28,503 bases of DNA from a virus: the IMG/VR virus record IMGVR_UViG_3300023210_000160, positions 1 to 28,503 of that record; one strand, written 5' to 3'. Within the stretch, counting starts at the first letter, position 1. Each line of letters begins with the position of its first letter. Of this stretch, positions 1 through 9,086 are shown one piece after another. The translations under genes were made by a program, and so were the position numbers. The notes beneath the pieces were generated by a model. It saw only the letters and a program-made list of their open reading frames with translations, made no database searches and had not been told where the DNA came from.

Positions 1-460
1 AAGCTAAAGTTGGTGTACCACCACCACTAAATATACCCGGCTCAGCATAAATAGTAGAACTATTAAATGCATTACTTCCATATGTATATGTTTGATTTGT
101 AGCACCACTAACGCTAAACGTAAGTGTGTTACCTGATTTAGTTATACCATCAAGATAAAAGTTTGAAGCAGATGTTAAATATCTACCATCTAAATCTACT
201 GTAAGGTCTGCTAGACCTGAACGTGTCAATGTTAATACACCTGTTCCTGTAGCAAAGCTAATACCAGATACATAATTATTTGCATCCGTGGGTACATCAA
301 TCCAATTTGTTGCACCTCCTGTTGAAGAAAGTATTTGTCCTTTAGTTCCTACATCCCCATCTGAATCCAACAATGTACCACCAGCTCCAAGTGTTACTGA
401 AGTAGTAAAGTTATTTCCATCTAGGTTTAAAAGCCTTTGTGATCCTGGTGTTGTTGCCAT
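1..460 (-). CDS. Tail fibre-like protein, N-terminal part (cut by window edge)
   Basis: The frame opens with MATTPGSQRLLNLDGNNF at 460 and stays open for 153 codons to the window edge, so the C-terminus is missing. The translation is rich in Gly, Thr, Ser, Asn and Asp, with short beta-strand-like repeats typical of fibrous tail proteins. It carries the phrase VLTLTRSGLADLTVDLDGRY, which recurs nearly unchanged in the 522-aa protein at 2353-3921, so the two are paralogues or share a module. The start lies one base after the stop of the 579-aa gene, suggesting translational coupling. The inferred role is host adhesion or virion decoration. Which fibre position it occupies cannot be said. Confidence 0.8.
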   Translation of the reverse strand, partial: MATTPGSQRLLNLDGNNFTTSVTLGAGGTLLDSDGDVGTKGQILSSTGGATNWIDVPTDANNYVSGISFATGTGVLTLTRSGLADLTVDLDGRYLTSASNFYLDGITKSGNTLTFSVSGATNQTYTYGSNAFNSSTIYAEPGIFSGGGTPTLA

Positions 461-461
461 T

Positions 462-2201
462 TTATTTCTTTTTACCTTTTATTTTAAATCTAGTCATTTT
501 CATTTTTATAGCTGGATCCATTTCTGCTGCGTACTTAGTACCAAATAAAATAGTATCTTTTGAATCACCCATTTTATATGCATTTTTTGAAACATCACCA
601 GAAGCAGTCATTCTTATACGCAATGTATCTCCAACTGAACTAAAGGTATGTTCTCCTGTATCAGTTCCTTTATATGTTTCCCAGGTAGTCCCATTATCAT
701 TAGAAACAAAATAACTTAAGCTACATCCACTTGGTATAAAGTAATTTGTTCTATTCCACCAAACAAAAGCAACATTAGCTGAATTGTCTAATTTATACTC
801 TCCATATTCTATTGACCAGTTTTCTATTAGCTCATTTCTATATGTATCACTCCAGATTCTAAAACCATTTCCATCACTTCCATATCCCGTTTGTACCCAC
901 CATGGAGTTCCGTTAGCTGAATACATTCTTGCTACAGTATTTCCGTAGTCAGTTCTATATGATCTACCTCTACCTAAAGAAGTTTGATCTTCAGTAGTAT
1001 CATTATATCTTAAAAGACATACTATTCTATTATTATCAAAATCTACCCATCCAGGGTTCATTGCCTTTCCTCTATCTGCTGCAGTTGGCATAAAATTAGG
1101 ATACCCAGGCATTTTATCAGTAGGTTGTCCACCTGTAGCAGATTGATATTTAGTACCTGCTCTCATTTCTACAGCAAAATTATTACCAGGAGTTTGAGCT
1201 TCAACATACCTTATATCTAGTATTGTAGCAGTATTCCCTGAAAAACATGGAGTAATATCCATTAAAGTAAATCTAGAATTACATCCTGTCCAAAACACAT
1301 TAGGTTCATTTACAGGATCTGGTATAAACCAACCATGTTCATACCCATCATCTCCTTGACCAGCATCACCCATATCACACCACACCGTTTTAGGTCTAGC
1401 TGTTGAAGCATCTACTATAAGTACAAAGTTTGCATTATAAAATCTAGAGTTTAATACTCTATCATTTACTTCATCATAAAAGCACTTTCCTCTATATCCA
1501 TTTCTATCTTCTGGGGCTGAACCAGGATACATTACATTAGTATCATTTGTTGCTAGTCTTTCTTCAACACCTGTTTTTAAGTTTCTACGCATTACTTTCT
1601 TGTAATGGTGTGAATCATGATCCGCTGCATACACCCATTCCCCAGCTGCACATAAACCACTAAAGTGCCCACCACCTACTCTATTAACATATCCACCTCC
1701 CATATCTTGTGAACCTATAAATACATCAGGGTTACTGTGTGTAGGCCTTGGATCTTTTATAAAGGTTGATCCTCCATTTACACAACCACTATAATCAAAA
1801 GTAGTATAGCCTTCAACATTATATGTCATGACCACACCTAACTTATTTCCTTTATCTATTGCAACAGAGTTTAGATGATTATATGTAGATGTTGTATCTC
1901 TCCAAAGAAATTGATCTTCATGATACAACTTTGTCATAGTACCATCATCATTCAGTCTCCTTAAAGCAAAGCCATCACCCCAACCAACAGTAAACAATAA
2001 GTCTCCATCAATTTCATATCCATTACCAAATCCTATTACCCTGTCTCCGCCATCATACTCACCACTACCGCTAGATGCGGTAGTATTGCTCATACCTCTT
2101 TTGGTCACAGGAACAATAGCAACTTGACCTGAATAATCATTTGCTGCACATCCTACTATGGATTTTATGTTTGCTCTTTCTAAGTTAACTGTTTTATACA
2201 T
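462..2201 (-). CDS. Putative receptor-binding / tail spike protein, beta-propeller-like
   Basis: This 579-aa protein sits among fibre genes but has a different composition: many Trp, Tyr, Gly and Asp residues and recurring short blocks such as GEWVYAADHDSHHYKKV and NEPNVFWTGCNSRFTL, as expected of a beta-propeller. The last ~110 residues look like a separate beta-sandwich (a 'SYFVSNDNGTTWETYKGT' stretch) ending in a very basic tail (KMKMTRFKIKGKKK). No enzymatic motif was recognised; a glycan-binding or glycan-cleaving spike is possible. The first ATG (2201) overlaps the upstream 56-aa gene by 22 bases. A later in-frame Met (MSNTTASSGS, about residue 37) is an alternative start. Function is inferred from context. 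Confidence 0.7.
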   Translation of the reverse strand: MYKTVNLERANIKSIVGCAANDYSGQVAIVPVTKRGMSNTTASSGSGEYDGGDRVIGFGNGYEIDGDLLFTVGWGDGFALRRLNDDGTMTKLYHEDQFLWRDTTSTYNHLNSVAIDKGNKLGVVMTYNVEGYTTFDYSGCVNGGSTFIKDPRPTHSNPDVFIGSQDMGGGYVNRVGGGHFSGLCAAGEWVYAADHDSHHYKKVMRRNLKTGVEERLATNDTNVMYPGSAPEDRNGYRGKCFYDEVNDRVLNSRFYNANFVLIVDASTARPKTVWCDMGDAGQGDDGYEHGWFIPDPVNEPNVFWTGCNSRFTLMDITPCFSGNTATILDIRYVEAQTPGNNFAVEMRAGTKYQSATGGQPTDKMPGYPNFMPTAADRGKAMNPGWVDFDNNRIVCLLRYNDTTEDQTSLGRGRSYRTDYGNTVARMYSANGTPWWVQTGYGSDGNGFRIWSDTYRNELIENWSIEYGEYKLDNSANVAFVWWNRTNYFIPSGCSLSYFVSNDNGTTWETYKGTDTGEHTFSSVGDTLRIRMTASGDVSKNAYKMGDSKDTILFGTKYAAEMDPAIKMKMTRFKIKGKKK

Positions 2202-2350
2202 TCGTTTATCTCAAATTTTAATAATTGAATCATATTGTCATCAAACCCATAGCCAGCCTCCATTTGAAATTCTTCTTCAAGTGCAAGCTCATATTCAGCT
2301 AAACAATTTAGCCAATACTCTCTATCTGTTCCTGGTTCTGTTCCTGCCAT
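2180..2350 (-). CDS. Small acidic protein of the fibre cluster (56 aa)
   Basis: The chosen start (MAGTEPGTDREYW) lies two bases after the stop of the 522-aa fibre gene, which fits re-initiation. A longer start nine codons upstream would run into that gene. The protein is acidic, with two probable amphipathic helices (WLNCLAEYELALEEEF and NMIQLLKFEINECIKQL). It has no recognised domain. A small helical protein between fibre genes could be a fibre-assembly chaperone, but that rests on position alone. Its 3' end overlaps the next gene by 22 bases. Confidence 0.6.
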   Translation of the reverse strand: MAGTEPGTDREYWLNCLAEYELALEEEFQMEAGYGFDDNMIQLLKFEINECIKQLT

Positions 2351-2352
2351 AA

Positions 2353-3921
2353 TTATGATGTTACTACTTCTACCCAAAACTGATGGTAATTTCTACTAGT
2401 TGCTACGTTATACATATATGATGCGTTGTCCCCACTATATATAATAGAGGCATTTGATCTACTTAATGCAGCAGATGTAGTTTGTGAATCCATATATATT
2501 TCAATATGATCTATAAACCTTGTTACTGGCTTTTCATACTGTACATAATATGCTGTGTTTAAATTAATAACAGTCATATTACTAACACTTAATGCACCAA
2601 CAGTGTATGCTTTAGATACCGTACCGGGGCTAGAGTATATTCCTTCTTTAACTGCATATATTCTATATGACATTGTACCACCTGTATTAAAAGTAGTATC
2701 TACAATTGTCATAGTTCCTGCAAAATCATCTGGAGGTATTTGTCCAATAATCCCAAAATCACCACCATCATCTGATGACCAAACTTGATAGTAATCTATA
2801 TTATTTGTTGATGATTTACCAAATAAAATCTCTATAGTTTCACCTACAATATTTGCACTAATGTTAGTAGGAGCACCTGGTGCTGTAGGTCTATAATTAC
2901 TTATAGCATTATCTACATATGTTTTATTTGTTGCATCTGTACCAGATGAAACTGTATCTACCCCTTGTATCCTACCAGTTCCTCCAAGAGTAATATCACC
3001 ACCAGAAACTGTTATATCATTAGCAAAAGTAGAATTACCACTTGTATCATTTATTGTTGTTGTTTTTCTACCTGCCCATCCACTACTCCAATTATCAGGA
3101 GAAGAGTTAATTTCCAGTCCTGATTCAGCATTTATATAAAGAAATTCATTTGTTTGTCCTGTTGCTACAGAATATGCTTCACCTGCATTTAATACAAGTT
3201 GTTGTCCACTACCTCTAATATAACCATTAAATGTTGTATTATCTGTAAATGTTTTAACACCACCTATTGATTGTGCTCCTGTGGTTCTTATAACTGTACT
3301 GTCTAATTGAATAGTACCTGTACCCGTTATAGTTCCACCTGTAATACCATTTGTTGTGGCTATAGAAGTAACACCTGAGCTTGTAACATATCTTCCATCA
3401 AGATCAACTGTTACTGCAGTAAGTCCAGATCTATTAAGTGTTAATACACCATTACCTGTATTAAAAGATGCAGAACTTAAATAATAGTTTGTTGTTGTAT
3501 CCTTAGATATAATCTCAATAGTATCTGTACTTGCATCAGTCTTTATTGTAATATTACTACCTGCTTTAAATGTAAGTGTATCATTATTATTATCTGCAAC
3601 AATGTTAGATTGACCAGCTGCTGCAATATTTTTAAATATGTTTTGAGCTGAACCTCTATCACTATTTGATAAGGTTATTGTACCACTTGATGTTATTGTA
3701 CCTGTACCAGATAAACCATTAGAACCTGTAACAGTAACTGAAGTCACAGTACCTGTTCCTGTACCTGCACCAATATCTGATAAAAGTTGAGCTTTAGTTC
3801 TGTACTTCAATCCTGAACCATCCCATACTAATATACCAGTATATGTACTGTTATCATTCCCTATACTAGTGACAGTACATGATCCGTTTATTTCTATTGA
3901 AGATAAAAAACTTATAGCCAT
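2353..3921 (-). CDS. Tail fibre protein with fibronectin type III-like domain
   Basis: This 522-aa fibre protein has three visible parts. Residues ~1-230 are Gly/Thr/Ser-rich beta repeats including GLSGTGTITSSGTITL, GITGGTITGTGTIQL and the VTVDLDGRY module shared with the gene at 1-460. Around residues 310-340 there is a phage-fibre joint, GTDATNKTYVDNAIS. From ~343 to 440 a fibronectin III-like domain begins PGAPTNISANIVGETIEILF and continues through YYQVWSSDDGG and SYRIYAVKEG; a further beta domain follows. Fn3 domains are common accessory modules on virion surfaces that bind cells or carbohydrates. The gene follows a terminator-containing 97-base gap. The fibre assignment is firm; its exact position in the tail is not. 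Confidence 0.85.
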   Translation of the reverse strand: MAISFLSSIEINGSCTVTSIGNDNSTYTGILVWDGSGLKYRTKAQLLSDIGAGTGTGTVTSVTVTGSNGLSGTGTITSSGTITLSNSDRGSAQNIFKNIAAAGQSNIVADNNNDTLTFKAGSNITIKTDASTDTIEIISKDTTTNYYLSSASFNTGNGVLTLNRSGLTAVTVDLDGRYVTSSGVTSIATTNGITGGTITGTGTIQLDSTVIRTTGAQSIGGVKTFTDNTTFNGYIRGSGQQLVLNAGEAYSVATGQTNEFLYINAESGLEINSSPDNWSSGWAGRKTTTINDTSGNSTFANDITVSGGDITLGGTGRIQGVDTVSSGTDATNKTYVDNAISNYRPTAPGAPTNISANIVGETIEILFGKSSTNNIDYYQVWSSDDGGDFGIIGQIPPDDFAGTMTIVDTTFNTGGTMSYRIYAVKEGIYSSPGTVSKAYTVGALSVSNMTVINLNTAYYVQYEKPVTRFIDHIEIYMDSQTTSAALSRSNASIIYSGDNASYMYNVATSRNYHQFWVEVVTS

Positions 3922-3956
3922 GACATTTTATTCTTTGTTTGCAATATACATATTTT

Positions 3957-4003
3957 AAAAAAAAGGGGAAACACTAAATTCTAGATTTAAATGCTCCCCC
4001 TTT
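3957..4003 (-). terminator. Rho-independent-type terminator after the 801-aa fibre gene
   Basis: Read on the minus strand, AAAGGGG pairs with CCCCTTT around a ~28-base interior (itself containing the near-palindrome AAATCTAGAATTT). A run of eight T follows directly. It begins about 16 bases past the stop of the 801-aa gene. The stem is 7 bp with a large loop, so efficiency may be partial. Confidence 0.65.
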
Positions 4004-4018
4004 AAATTCTACTTTTTA

Positions 4019-6424
4019 TTATCCTACAAGTTGCATTACTACTGTAATGTCATTTGCACCCATATTAGAAGTTGTAGTAAATGTTACAGTTCCTGAAGCT
4101 TTATCTGCAAGAACATCCATAAATACTTGATTTCCTTTAGAATCATAAGTTTGAATAATCCAAGGTCCATTAGCTAATCCATGAACACCAGTAGCAATAC
4201 TAAAAGTGTTTGCAGTAGTTGCTGGATAAGTACCTGTGTATGATCTTTTAGATTGAGCACTTGCTAATGTTGCTGGAGTTACATATCTAAATGTATCTGT
4301 TCCTGCATCTACTTCAGCTTGTGTTGCAATCTCTGTAACACCAACTGTTGTTGTTGTAGCATTAGGTAATGTTCTTTTCTTCATTGATTGAATAACACCA
4401 TCAGTAACATTAATCTCATCTACTACATCTACACCACTAGTATTAAGATCTGTATCAGTACCAATAATCTTATTGAATGTACTTGCTAGTTGAGCATCAC
4501 TAATTCCACCTGCTTTAACAGTAATGAATCCAGTTGCTGTACCAGCAAAAGTTGCACTACTAAATCCAGCAACACCTTTTTCAGTTGCTCCATCTGTAGC
4601 ACCTACACCCGCAATGTTTTGATCTTGTATTACTATAGCATAATCTGAAGCTGGAGGATTAGAACTTGCTGCAATTGTTTGATTAGCATAAATTGTATCA
4701 CCAACCTCTACGGCTACCGTACTTCCATTAAATGCTATAGTACCATCTTTAGTAACAACAAAGAAATCCCCGGTTGTTAGTGCAATGTTACTTGCTCCTG
4801 CTATTGCTGGTGAGTTTGCTGATGCATCATATCCACCTTGGAATACACCAACTCCGGCTACAAGTGCTTGTACTTGTCCTAAATTAACTCCATCCTTTGA
4901 TGCTGTACCATTTGCTAGTTCTGTAAGTTTGAAGTTTCCAAAACTTAAATCAGCAGAAGGTTTATCAAATACAGATAATGAAACCTTACCAAGCGGTTGT
5001 TTAGCTGTTACACCTGTACCACTTGCAGCATCTTGTATTAATATTAAGTCATCAGCTAATGGAGTTTGTCCAAATAATGGAGCATCTTCTATAAGACCGG
5101 CTGTTCCATAATCAACTTCAACTGTACCTGTAGATGTAATTGTTCCACCTTTAAGACCTTTTCCTGTAGCAACACTTGTTACTGTACCAGTTGTATAAGT
5201 ACCTAAAGTTAAATCACCACGTACTACTTGAGCTGATGAACCTGCTCCAGCAATATTAATTGTACCTGAAGTAGTAATTGGTCCACCTGTAATTGTTAAT
5301 GCATTACCTGTTTCTGTTATTTCAATACTTGTTACACCTGAACCAGAATCATTAACCCACTCTACTACACCTAATGAGGAAACAGCAAGTCTTTGCCCAC
5401 TTCCACCAATTGCTAATGTAGCTAATGAATTTGCACCGTCTGCAAATAATATATCTCCTTTAGTATATGCTGCTAATCCTGTACCTCCATTTACTTCATT
5501 TAATGTACCAGCTAGAGTAATTGTTCCACTACTTGTAATTGGACCACCACTTGTTGTTAAACCAGTAGTTCCACCACTAACATCAACAGAAGTTACAGAA
5601 CCTGCACCTGCATTAATATAACTTGCTACTTGAGATAAGTTTGCATATTTAGCATTGCTATCTGTATCATCAGAAAATAAAATTTTATCATCCGCAACTA
5701 AATCAATAGCTGTTCCATTAGCAGCTGCTAATACAACGTTGTCTACTCCTGCATAATCTACTGCTAGTGTTCCTGCTGCAGTAATTGCACCACCTGTTAA
5801 ACCTGCTCCAGATCCTACAGAAGTAACTGTACCATCTTTACCAAAACCTGGCATAGTAGCAAGAGTAGTCTTGTAAATAGTAGCATCCTCTTTAGCTGAG
5901 AACCATAAGTAATCGTCAGGTTGAATAGCTAAAGTACTAGCTGTTAAGATTGCATTATCTGCACCGCTATAATCAATATTTACAGTTGGTGTTACAGTTG
6001 ATGTACCTGTAACAGAAATTCCTTTACCTTCAACTACATCTGTTACTGTACCAACATATTGATCAGCTGAATTAATAGTGAATGTAGAACCAGCACGTGT
6101 TACTGTGGTTGTACCTGAACCTGTATATACTATTGCATCAGTACTAGCTGGATTTGAAGCAACTAAATTTAATGTTGCTGTTCCGTTACCAGATCCTGTT
6201 GCTGTTAAGTCATAGGTTGTGTTACCATCTGCACCTGTTGTTAAATCTACCCAAGCAGAACCATCATATAATCTTAGTTTACTTGTACCAGAGTTATAAT
6301 AGATTTTACCTGCAATTCCTGACGGGTCAGCGCCAAGAGGCTGAATAATAACATTTTGTATTTGATTATTATTCAGGTTTAAATTTCCTTGGACATTAAG
6401 TCCCGTTAAAAATTGTACTGCCAT
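4019..6424 (-). CDS. Major tail fibre protein (801 aa)
   Basis: This long fibre has almost no charged patches and dense Gly/Thr/Ala/Ser content. The N-terminus (AVQFLTGLNVQGNLNLNNNQ, then LGADPSGIAGKIYYNSGTSKLRLYDG) resembles the attachment domain I recall from marine phage fibres. The shaft contains at least five variants of a repeat 'GG-x-IT-x2-GT-x3-DY' or 'SGGPITSSGTITL', consistent with a trimeric beta-structured shaft. Near the C-terminus GVTEIATQAEVDAGTDTFRY matches the tail-collar-type segment common before fibre tips, followed by a ~100-residue tip domain ending NDITVVMQLVG. It is the largest fibre gene and has its own downstream terminator, suggesting high expression. Confidence 0.9.
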   Translation of the reverse strand: MAVQFLTGLNVQGNLNLNNNQIQNVIIQPLGADPSGIAGKIYYNSGTSKLRLYDGSAWVDLTTGADGNTTYDLTATGSGNGTATLNLVASNPASTDAIVYTGSGTTTVTRAGSTFTINSADQYVGTVTDVVEGKGISVTGTSTVTPTVNIDYSGADNAILTASTLAIQPDDYLWFSAKEDATIYKTTLATMPGFGKDGTVTSVGSGAGLTGGAITAAGTLAVDYAGVDNVVLAAANGTAIDLVADDKILFSDDTDSNAKYANLSQVASYINAGAGSVTSVDVSGGTTGLTTSGGPITSSGTITLAGTLNEVNGGTGLAAYTKGDILFADGANSLATLAIGGSGQRLAVSSLGVVEWVNDSGSGVTSIEITETGNALTITGGPITTSGTINIAGAGSSAQVVRGDLTLGTYTTGTVTSVATGKGLKGGTITSTGTVEVDYGTAGLIEDAPLFGQTPLADDLILIQDAASGTGVTAKQPLGKVSLSVFDKPSADLSFGNFKLTELANGTASKDGVNLGQVQALVAGVGVFQGGYDASANSPAIAGASNIALTTGDFFVVTKDGTIAFNGSTVAVEVGDTIYANQTIAASSNPPASDYAIVIQDQNIAGVGATDGATEKGVAGFSSATFAGTATGFITVKAGGISDAQLASTFNKIIGTDTDLNTSGVDVVDEINVTDGVIQSMKKRTLPNATTTTVGVTEIATQAEVDAGTDTFRYVTPATLASAQSKRSYTGTYPATTANTFSIATGVHGLANGPWIIQTYDSKGNQVFMDVLADKASGTVTFTTTSNMGANDITVVMQLVG

Positions 6425-6454
6425 TTTGTTTTATTTATTTAATTGTTATAATAT

Positions 6455-6997
6455 TTAGTTTAAAAAGACACATCCTGAAAAAGATGCAGCAAATGTTATT
6501 TTTAATTGTTGTGAGCTTATATATTCTACATTACCTACTACTACTGTATTTCCACTATCTATTACTGTTACAGAAGGATACTCTCCTAAATTATGTGTAA
6601 TAGTCCAAATAGATGATGCTACTTCAAAACATTCTGTATATGTACCTTGATCTGCTAATACTCCTTCTAAGTCAAGTATTGTACAAACACTACTTGGTGT
6701 CTCAGCACAACTTACACTTGCTTTTAAGTTAATCTCTGCTAAAGGTTCTACAAATACCCCGGCTGTTTCTGTTGCAGCTACTACTTTATTACTAGATGCA
6801 TTTTGCCAATCACATAAATCTTTTCTAATAACTGCTAATTCCATATCTGTGTAACAGCATGCTTCAATACCAAATCTAATAGATTGAAAATTTGCATATA
6901 CTTGTTTTGCAAATGTTTGTTCTACATTTATTTGTTTTAGTAGTGCAAGTTCTTTTACTTTTTCAGCATTAGAATAAGATCTTATTGCTTTAGCCAT
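6455..6997 (-). CDS. Virion protein with C-terminal fibre-type beta domain (180 aa)
   Basis: The N-terminal ~70 residues are helical and Cys-containing (EACCYTDMELAVIRKDLCDW). The last ~50 residues (WTITHNLGEYPSVTVIDSGN to FAASFSGCVFLN) match the 'His-Asn-Leu-Gly ... Pro-x-Val' beta module found at the ends of many phage fibre and baseplate proteins. Seven Cys residues are present. It starts one base after the stop of the 59-aa zinc-ribbon gene and precedes the big fibre, so an adaptor joining fibres to the particle is a reasonable inference. Only the terminal module is recognised. Confidence 0.7.
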   Translation of the reverse strand: MAKAIRSYSNAEKVKELALLKQINVEQTFAKQVYANFQSIRFGIEACCYTDMELAVIRKDLCDWQNASSNKVVAATETAGVFVEPLAEINLKASVSCAETPSSVCTILDLEGVLADQGTYTECFEVASSIWTITHNLGEYPSVTVIDSGNTVVVGNVEYISSQQLKITFAASFSGCVFLN

Positions 6998-6998
6998 A

Positions 6999-7178
6999 TT
7001 ATTTATTTCTTAAATCTTGTATCTGTTGCCTAGCCAATTCTCTATTCAAATTACTTGAGGTAGATACATCTGCTTCAGCTTTTGTTTTACATTGTTTACA
7101 TACAATAACTCCATTGCCTAATGAAGCTTTTTGACATCCACAAGTAAATTGTTTATTACAGTGAGCACAATTTGCCAT
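6999..7178 (-). CDS. Small zinc-ribbon-like protein (59 aa)
   Basis: This short gene (59 codons) fills the gap between the 191-aa and 180-aa genes. It reads MANCAHCNKQFTCGCQKASL, then a central CKQC and a polar helical tail ending QDLRNK. Cys residues at 4, 7, 13, 15, 27 and 30 form CxxC and CxC pairs suited to binding one zinc ion, perhaps more. The start has an A-rich leader (AAAAAGAAATGG) like its neighbours, and its stop is one base from the next ATG, so it fits the operon. A structural or assembly role alongside its Cys-rich neighbours is inferred. Confidence 0.75.
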   Translation of the reverse strand: MANCAHCNKQFTCGCQKASLGNGVIVCKQCKTKAEADVSTSSNLNRELARQQIQDLRNK

Positions 7179-7190
7179 TTCTTTTTGGTT

Positions 7191-7766
7191 TTACATTAAA
7201 TATTTTGAACTAGATCCACAGTCTCCTGATGGACAAGATATTTTACTTAGTCTACTTTTAGCATAGTTATAAAGTTGCATACCATGTGCAGCAGATTGAC
7301 AATATTCTACATTGGCAACAGCAGCATCAATAACAGTTCTTATATAACTCATTTCAGCCAATAGTGATTGTTTTTCTGAATCTGGCTGACAAGCTTGAAC
7401 TTCTAAATCACATAATACTTCATAATAAGTAGTTAGTAATCTAGTTACTCTTAAATGATTATATTCTACATAAACTTTAGAGTTAGGTGATACACTATAC
7501 TTAATAATATAAACACCATCAGGGATCTTTTCTTGTGTAGTTCCACAACCGGTAGTTTGCAAAGCCATTGTACATGCGGTAAGACACATATCAAAATCTT
7601 TATCAACCTTTATAAGAACAGGAACACTAAAGCCTGGGAGAGTAATTAATAACTCTTCACAATCCACAGCAAGCTCTGAACTATATTGACTTGTATCTTT
7701 AATACATAGTAAATCACAGTTAGATACTGCGGGTATTTCTAAACTTAATATATGTTTGCTTGCCAT
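7191..7766 (-). CDS. Cys-rich putative virion protein (191 aa)
   Basis: The protein holds 11 cysteines over 191 residues, several in pairs (NCDLLC, DMCLTAC) and two near the C-terminus (ISCPSGDCG). The centre (GVYIIKYSVSPNSKVYVEYN) looks like a beta-sandwich and is followed by a helical region (SYIRTVIDAAVANVEYC). No named family is recognised. It lies between the 400-aa structural gene and the zinc-ribbon gene, so it is probably part of the particle or needed for its assembly. The 117-base gap upstream contains the terminator of the 400-aa gene, implying this gene either has its own promoter or depends on read-through. Confidence 0.65.
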   Translation of the reverse strand: MASKHILSLEIPAVSNCDLLCIKDTSQYSSELAVDCEELLITLPGFSVPVLIKVDKDFDMCLTACTMALQTTGCGTTQEKIPDGVYIIKYSVSPNSKVYVEYNHLRVTRLLTTYYEVLCDLEVQACQPDSEKQSLLAEMSYIRTVIDAAVANVEYCQSAAHGMQLYNYAKSRLSKISCPSGDCGSSSKYLM

Positions 7767-7822
7767 TTTTTAGTACTTTATTACACTATATAGATAATAT
7801 ACAAAAAATAACAGACAATATA

Positions 7823-7855
7823 AAATAAAAAGAGCAGGAGATTTCTCCCCTGCTC
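7823..7855 (-). terminator. Terminator after the 400-aa structural gene
   Basis: On the minus strand GAGCAGG pairs with CCTGCTC (7 bp) around a 10-base interior, followed by TTTTTATTTTAT. It lies ~28 bases after the stop codon. This is the clearest intrinsic terminator in the window. Confidence 0.8.
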
Positions 7856-7883
7856 AATTATTTAAACTATAAAGTCTTAGAGT

Positions 7884-9086
7884 TTACCAGTAAGCATTCT
7901 CTTCAACAGGAACATCATTACCTTTTGCAGTTGCCCACGCAGATAAAGCATCCATTAGTTTTTCAACTTCTGCTTGTGCAGCAGCATCAGAACATTTTAC
8001 ATAGATCTTATATACATACTGATCATTATCAAACACTCCAGAAGGATTGTTGAATCTTGGTACAGAATGTTGGATGTAATATGCTTTGTATGTTGCAGTA
8101 CGGTCTACAGCAGATAAGAGCTCATCAGACATTTCAATCTCTCTCAATCTAGCACTATCAGCATTTCCTTGGTTATAAGGAGACTGACGGTATCTTTCTG
8201 ACATGATTAAATCTCTAACTACTTCTTCACCTTGAGTTTGTTGCATTGAACCTGGAGTTCTTGAAGCAACACCACAGTCATTACATACTTCACCTGTTTC
8301 ATCCAATTCAGAAACAATGATTTCAACTGGTTCAGCATTAAAATGATCTCTTGTGTCAAAAGAACAGTTACCAAATACAGTATCAACATAGGCTCCAACA
8401 AAGTTGGCAGCAGCACTTACTTGGTCAGCAACTGGATCAGTTGAAGGTGTGTAAGTTCCGTCTAAAGCCTGAGCAATAGTGTAAGTTGTAGCAACACCTG
8501 CTACAGTAGCAACAATACCACCTCCTGATGCTTCAGCAACAAAAGGCTTGATTAATGGATCAGCTAAAGCCATTTGAGCCATAGTAGCTAGTACTAATAC
8601 TGGATCAATATACTCTTGTCCATCAATGCAGCAAATGTTTGCTGAATCAGCAATTGCATAAGCATTGTGATTTAAGAATCTTAGTGCAGGTGAACCCTTT
8701 ACATCAATTCTCATAAATTGAGTTTTACCACATGGTGCACAATCAGCTGCTAATGAAAGACTAGCTGTTGCTTGAGATGCAGTAAGGCAATTTGCTTGCC
8801 ATAATCTTGTAATATATCTTGGGTTGATCCCTTTAGATTTTACAGATTCTTTGTACCCACCGTGTCCAGGATTGTTTCCAATAGTATCTTTAGAATAGAA
8901 TGAACCTTGTACAACGTAGCCAAGTGCTCCTGCAACAGGTGCTCCTGGTAATGCTACTGATGCCCAAGTGGAATCATCTACTAAAGCTACTTGACCAGCG
9001 GTAAGAGCGCTTGTTGCAGTACCTGCTGTTGCCAGCGTGCTGTCTGCAATAAACGTCTTGTTAAACGCATGATTAAAATAAGCCAT
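7884..9086 (-). CDS. Major structural protein, Cys-containing (400 aa)
   Basis: This 400-aa protein begins MAYFNHAFNKTFIADST. It has an Ala/Thr-rich N-terminal region, a central RIDVKGSPALRFLNHNAYAI block and nine cysteines, four of them in CAPC and CNDC pairs plus a CC dipeptide. The composition and the ending (DVPVEENAYW) look like a tail or connector structural protein; similar sequences occur in marine phage data as I recall, but a specific role (tube, sheath, ring) cannot be assigned. A 125-base leader with hairpins upstream and a strong terminator downstream make it an isolated transcription unit, as expected for a protein made in many copies. Confidence 0.7.
   Translation of the reverse strand: MAYFNHAFNKTFIADSTLATAGTATSALTAGQVALVDDSTWASVALPGAPVAGALGYVVQGSFYSKDTIGNNPGHGGYKESVKSKGINPRYITRLWQANCLTASQATASLSLAADCAPCGKTQFMRIDVKGSPALRFLNHNAYAIADSANICCIDGQEYIDPVLVLATMAQMALADPLIKPFVAEASGGGIVATVAGVATTYTIAQALDGTYTPSTDPVADQVSAAANFVGAYVDTVFGNCSFDTRDHFNAEPVEIIVSELDETGEVCNDCGVASRTPGSMQQTQGEEVVRDLIMSERYRQSPYNQGNADSARLREIEMSDELLSAVDRTATYKAYYIQHSVPRFNNPSGVFDNDQYVYKIYVKCSDAAAQAEVEKLMDALSAWATAKGNDVPVEENAYW

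Noticed and set aside
3962-4003. AAATCTAGAATTT near-palindrome as a separate operator
   Set aside because: It lies inside the loop of the terminator after the fibre gene and is plausible as AT-rich chance symmetry.
4785-5111. Open frames on the plus strand opposite the fibre and structural genes
   Set aside because: They are antisense shadows of well-supported minus-strand genes, with odd composition and no start context.
1-6424. Diversity-generating retroelement acting on fibre genes
   Set aside because: No reverse transcriptase and no template/variable repeat pair was seen; fibre similarity is modular, not adenine-targeted variation.
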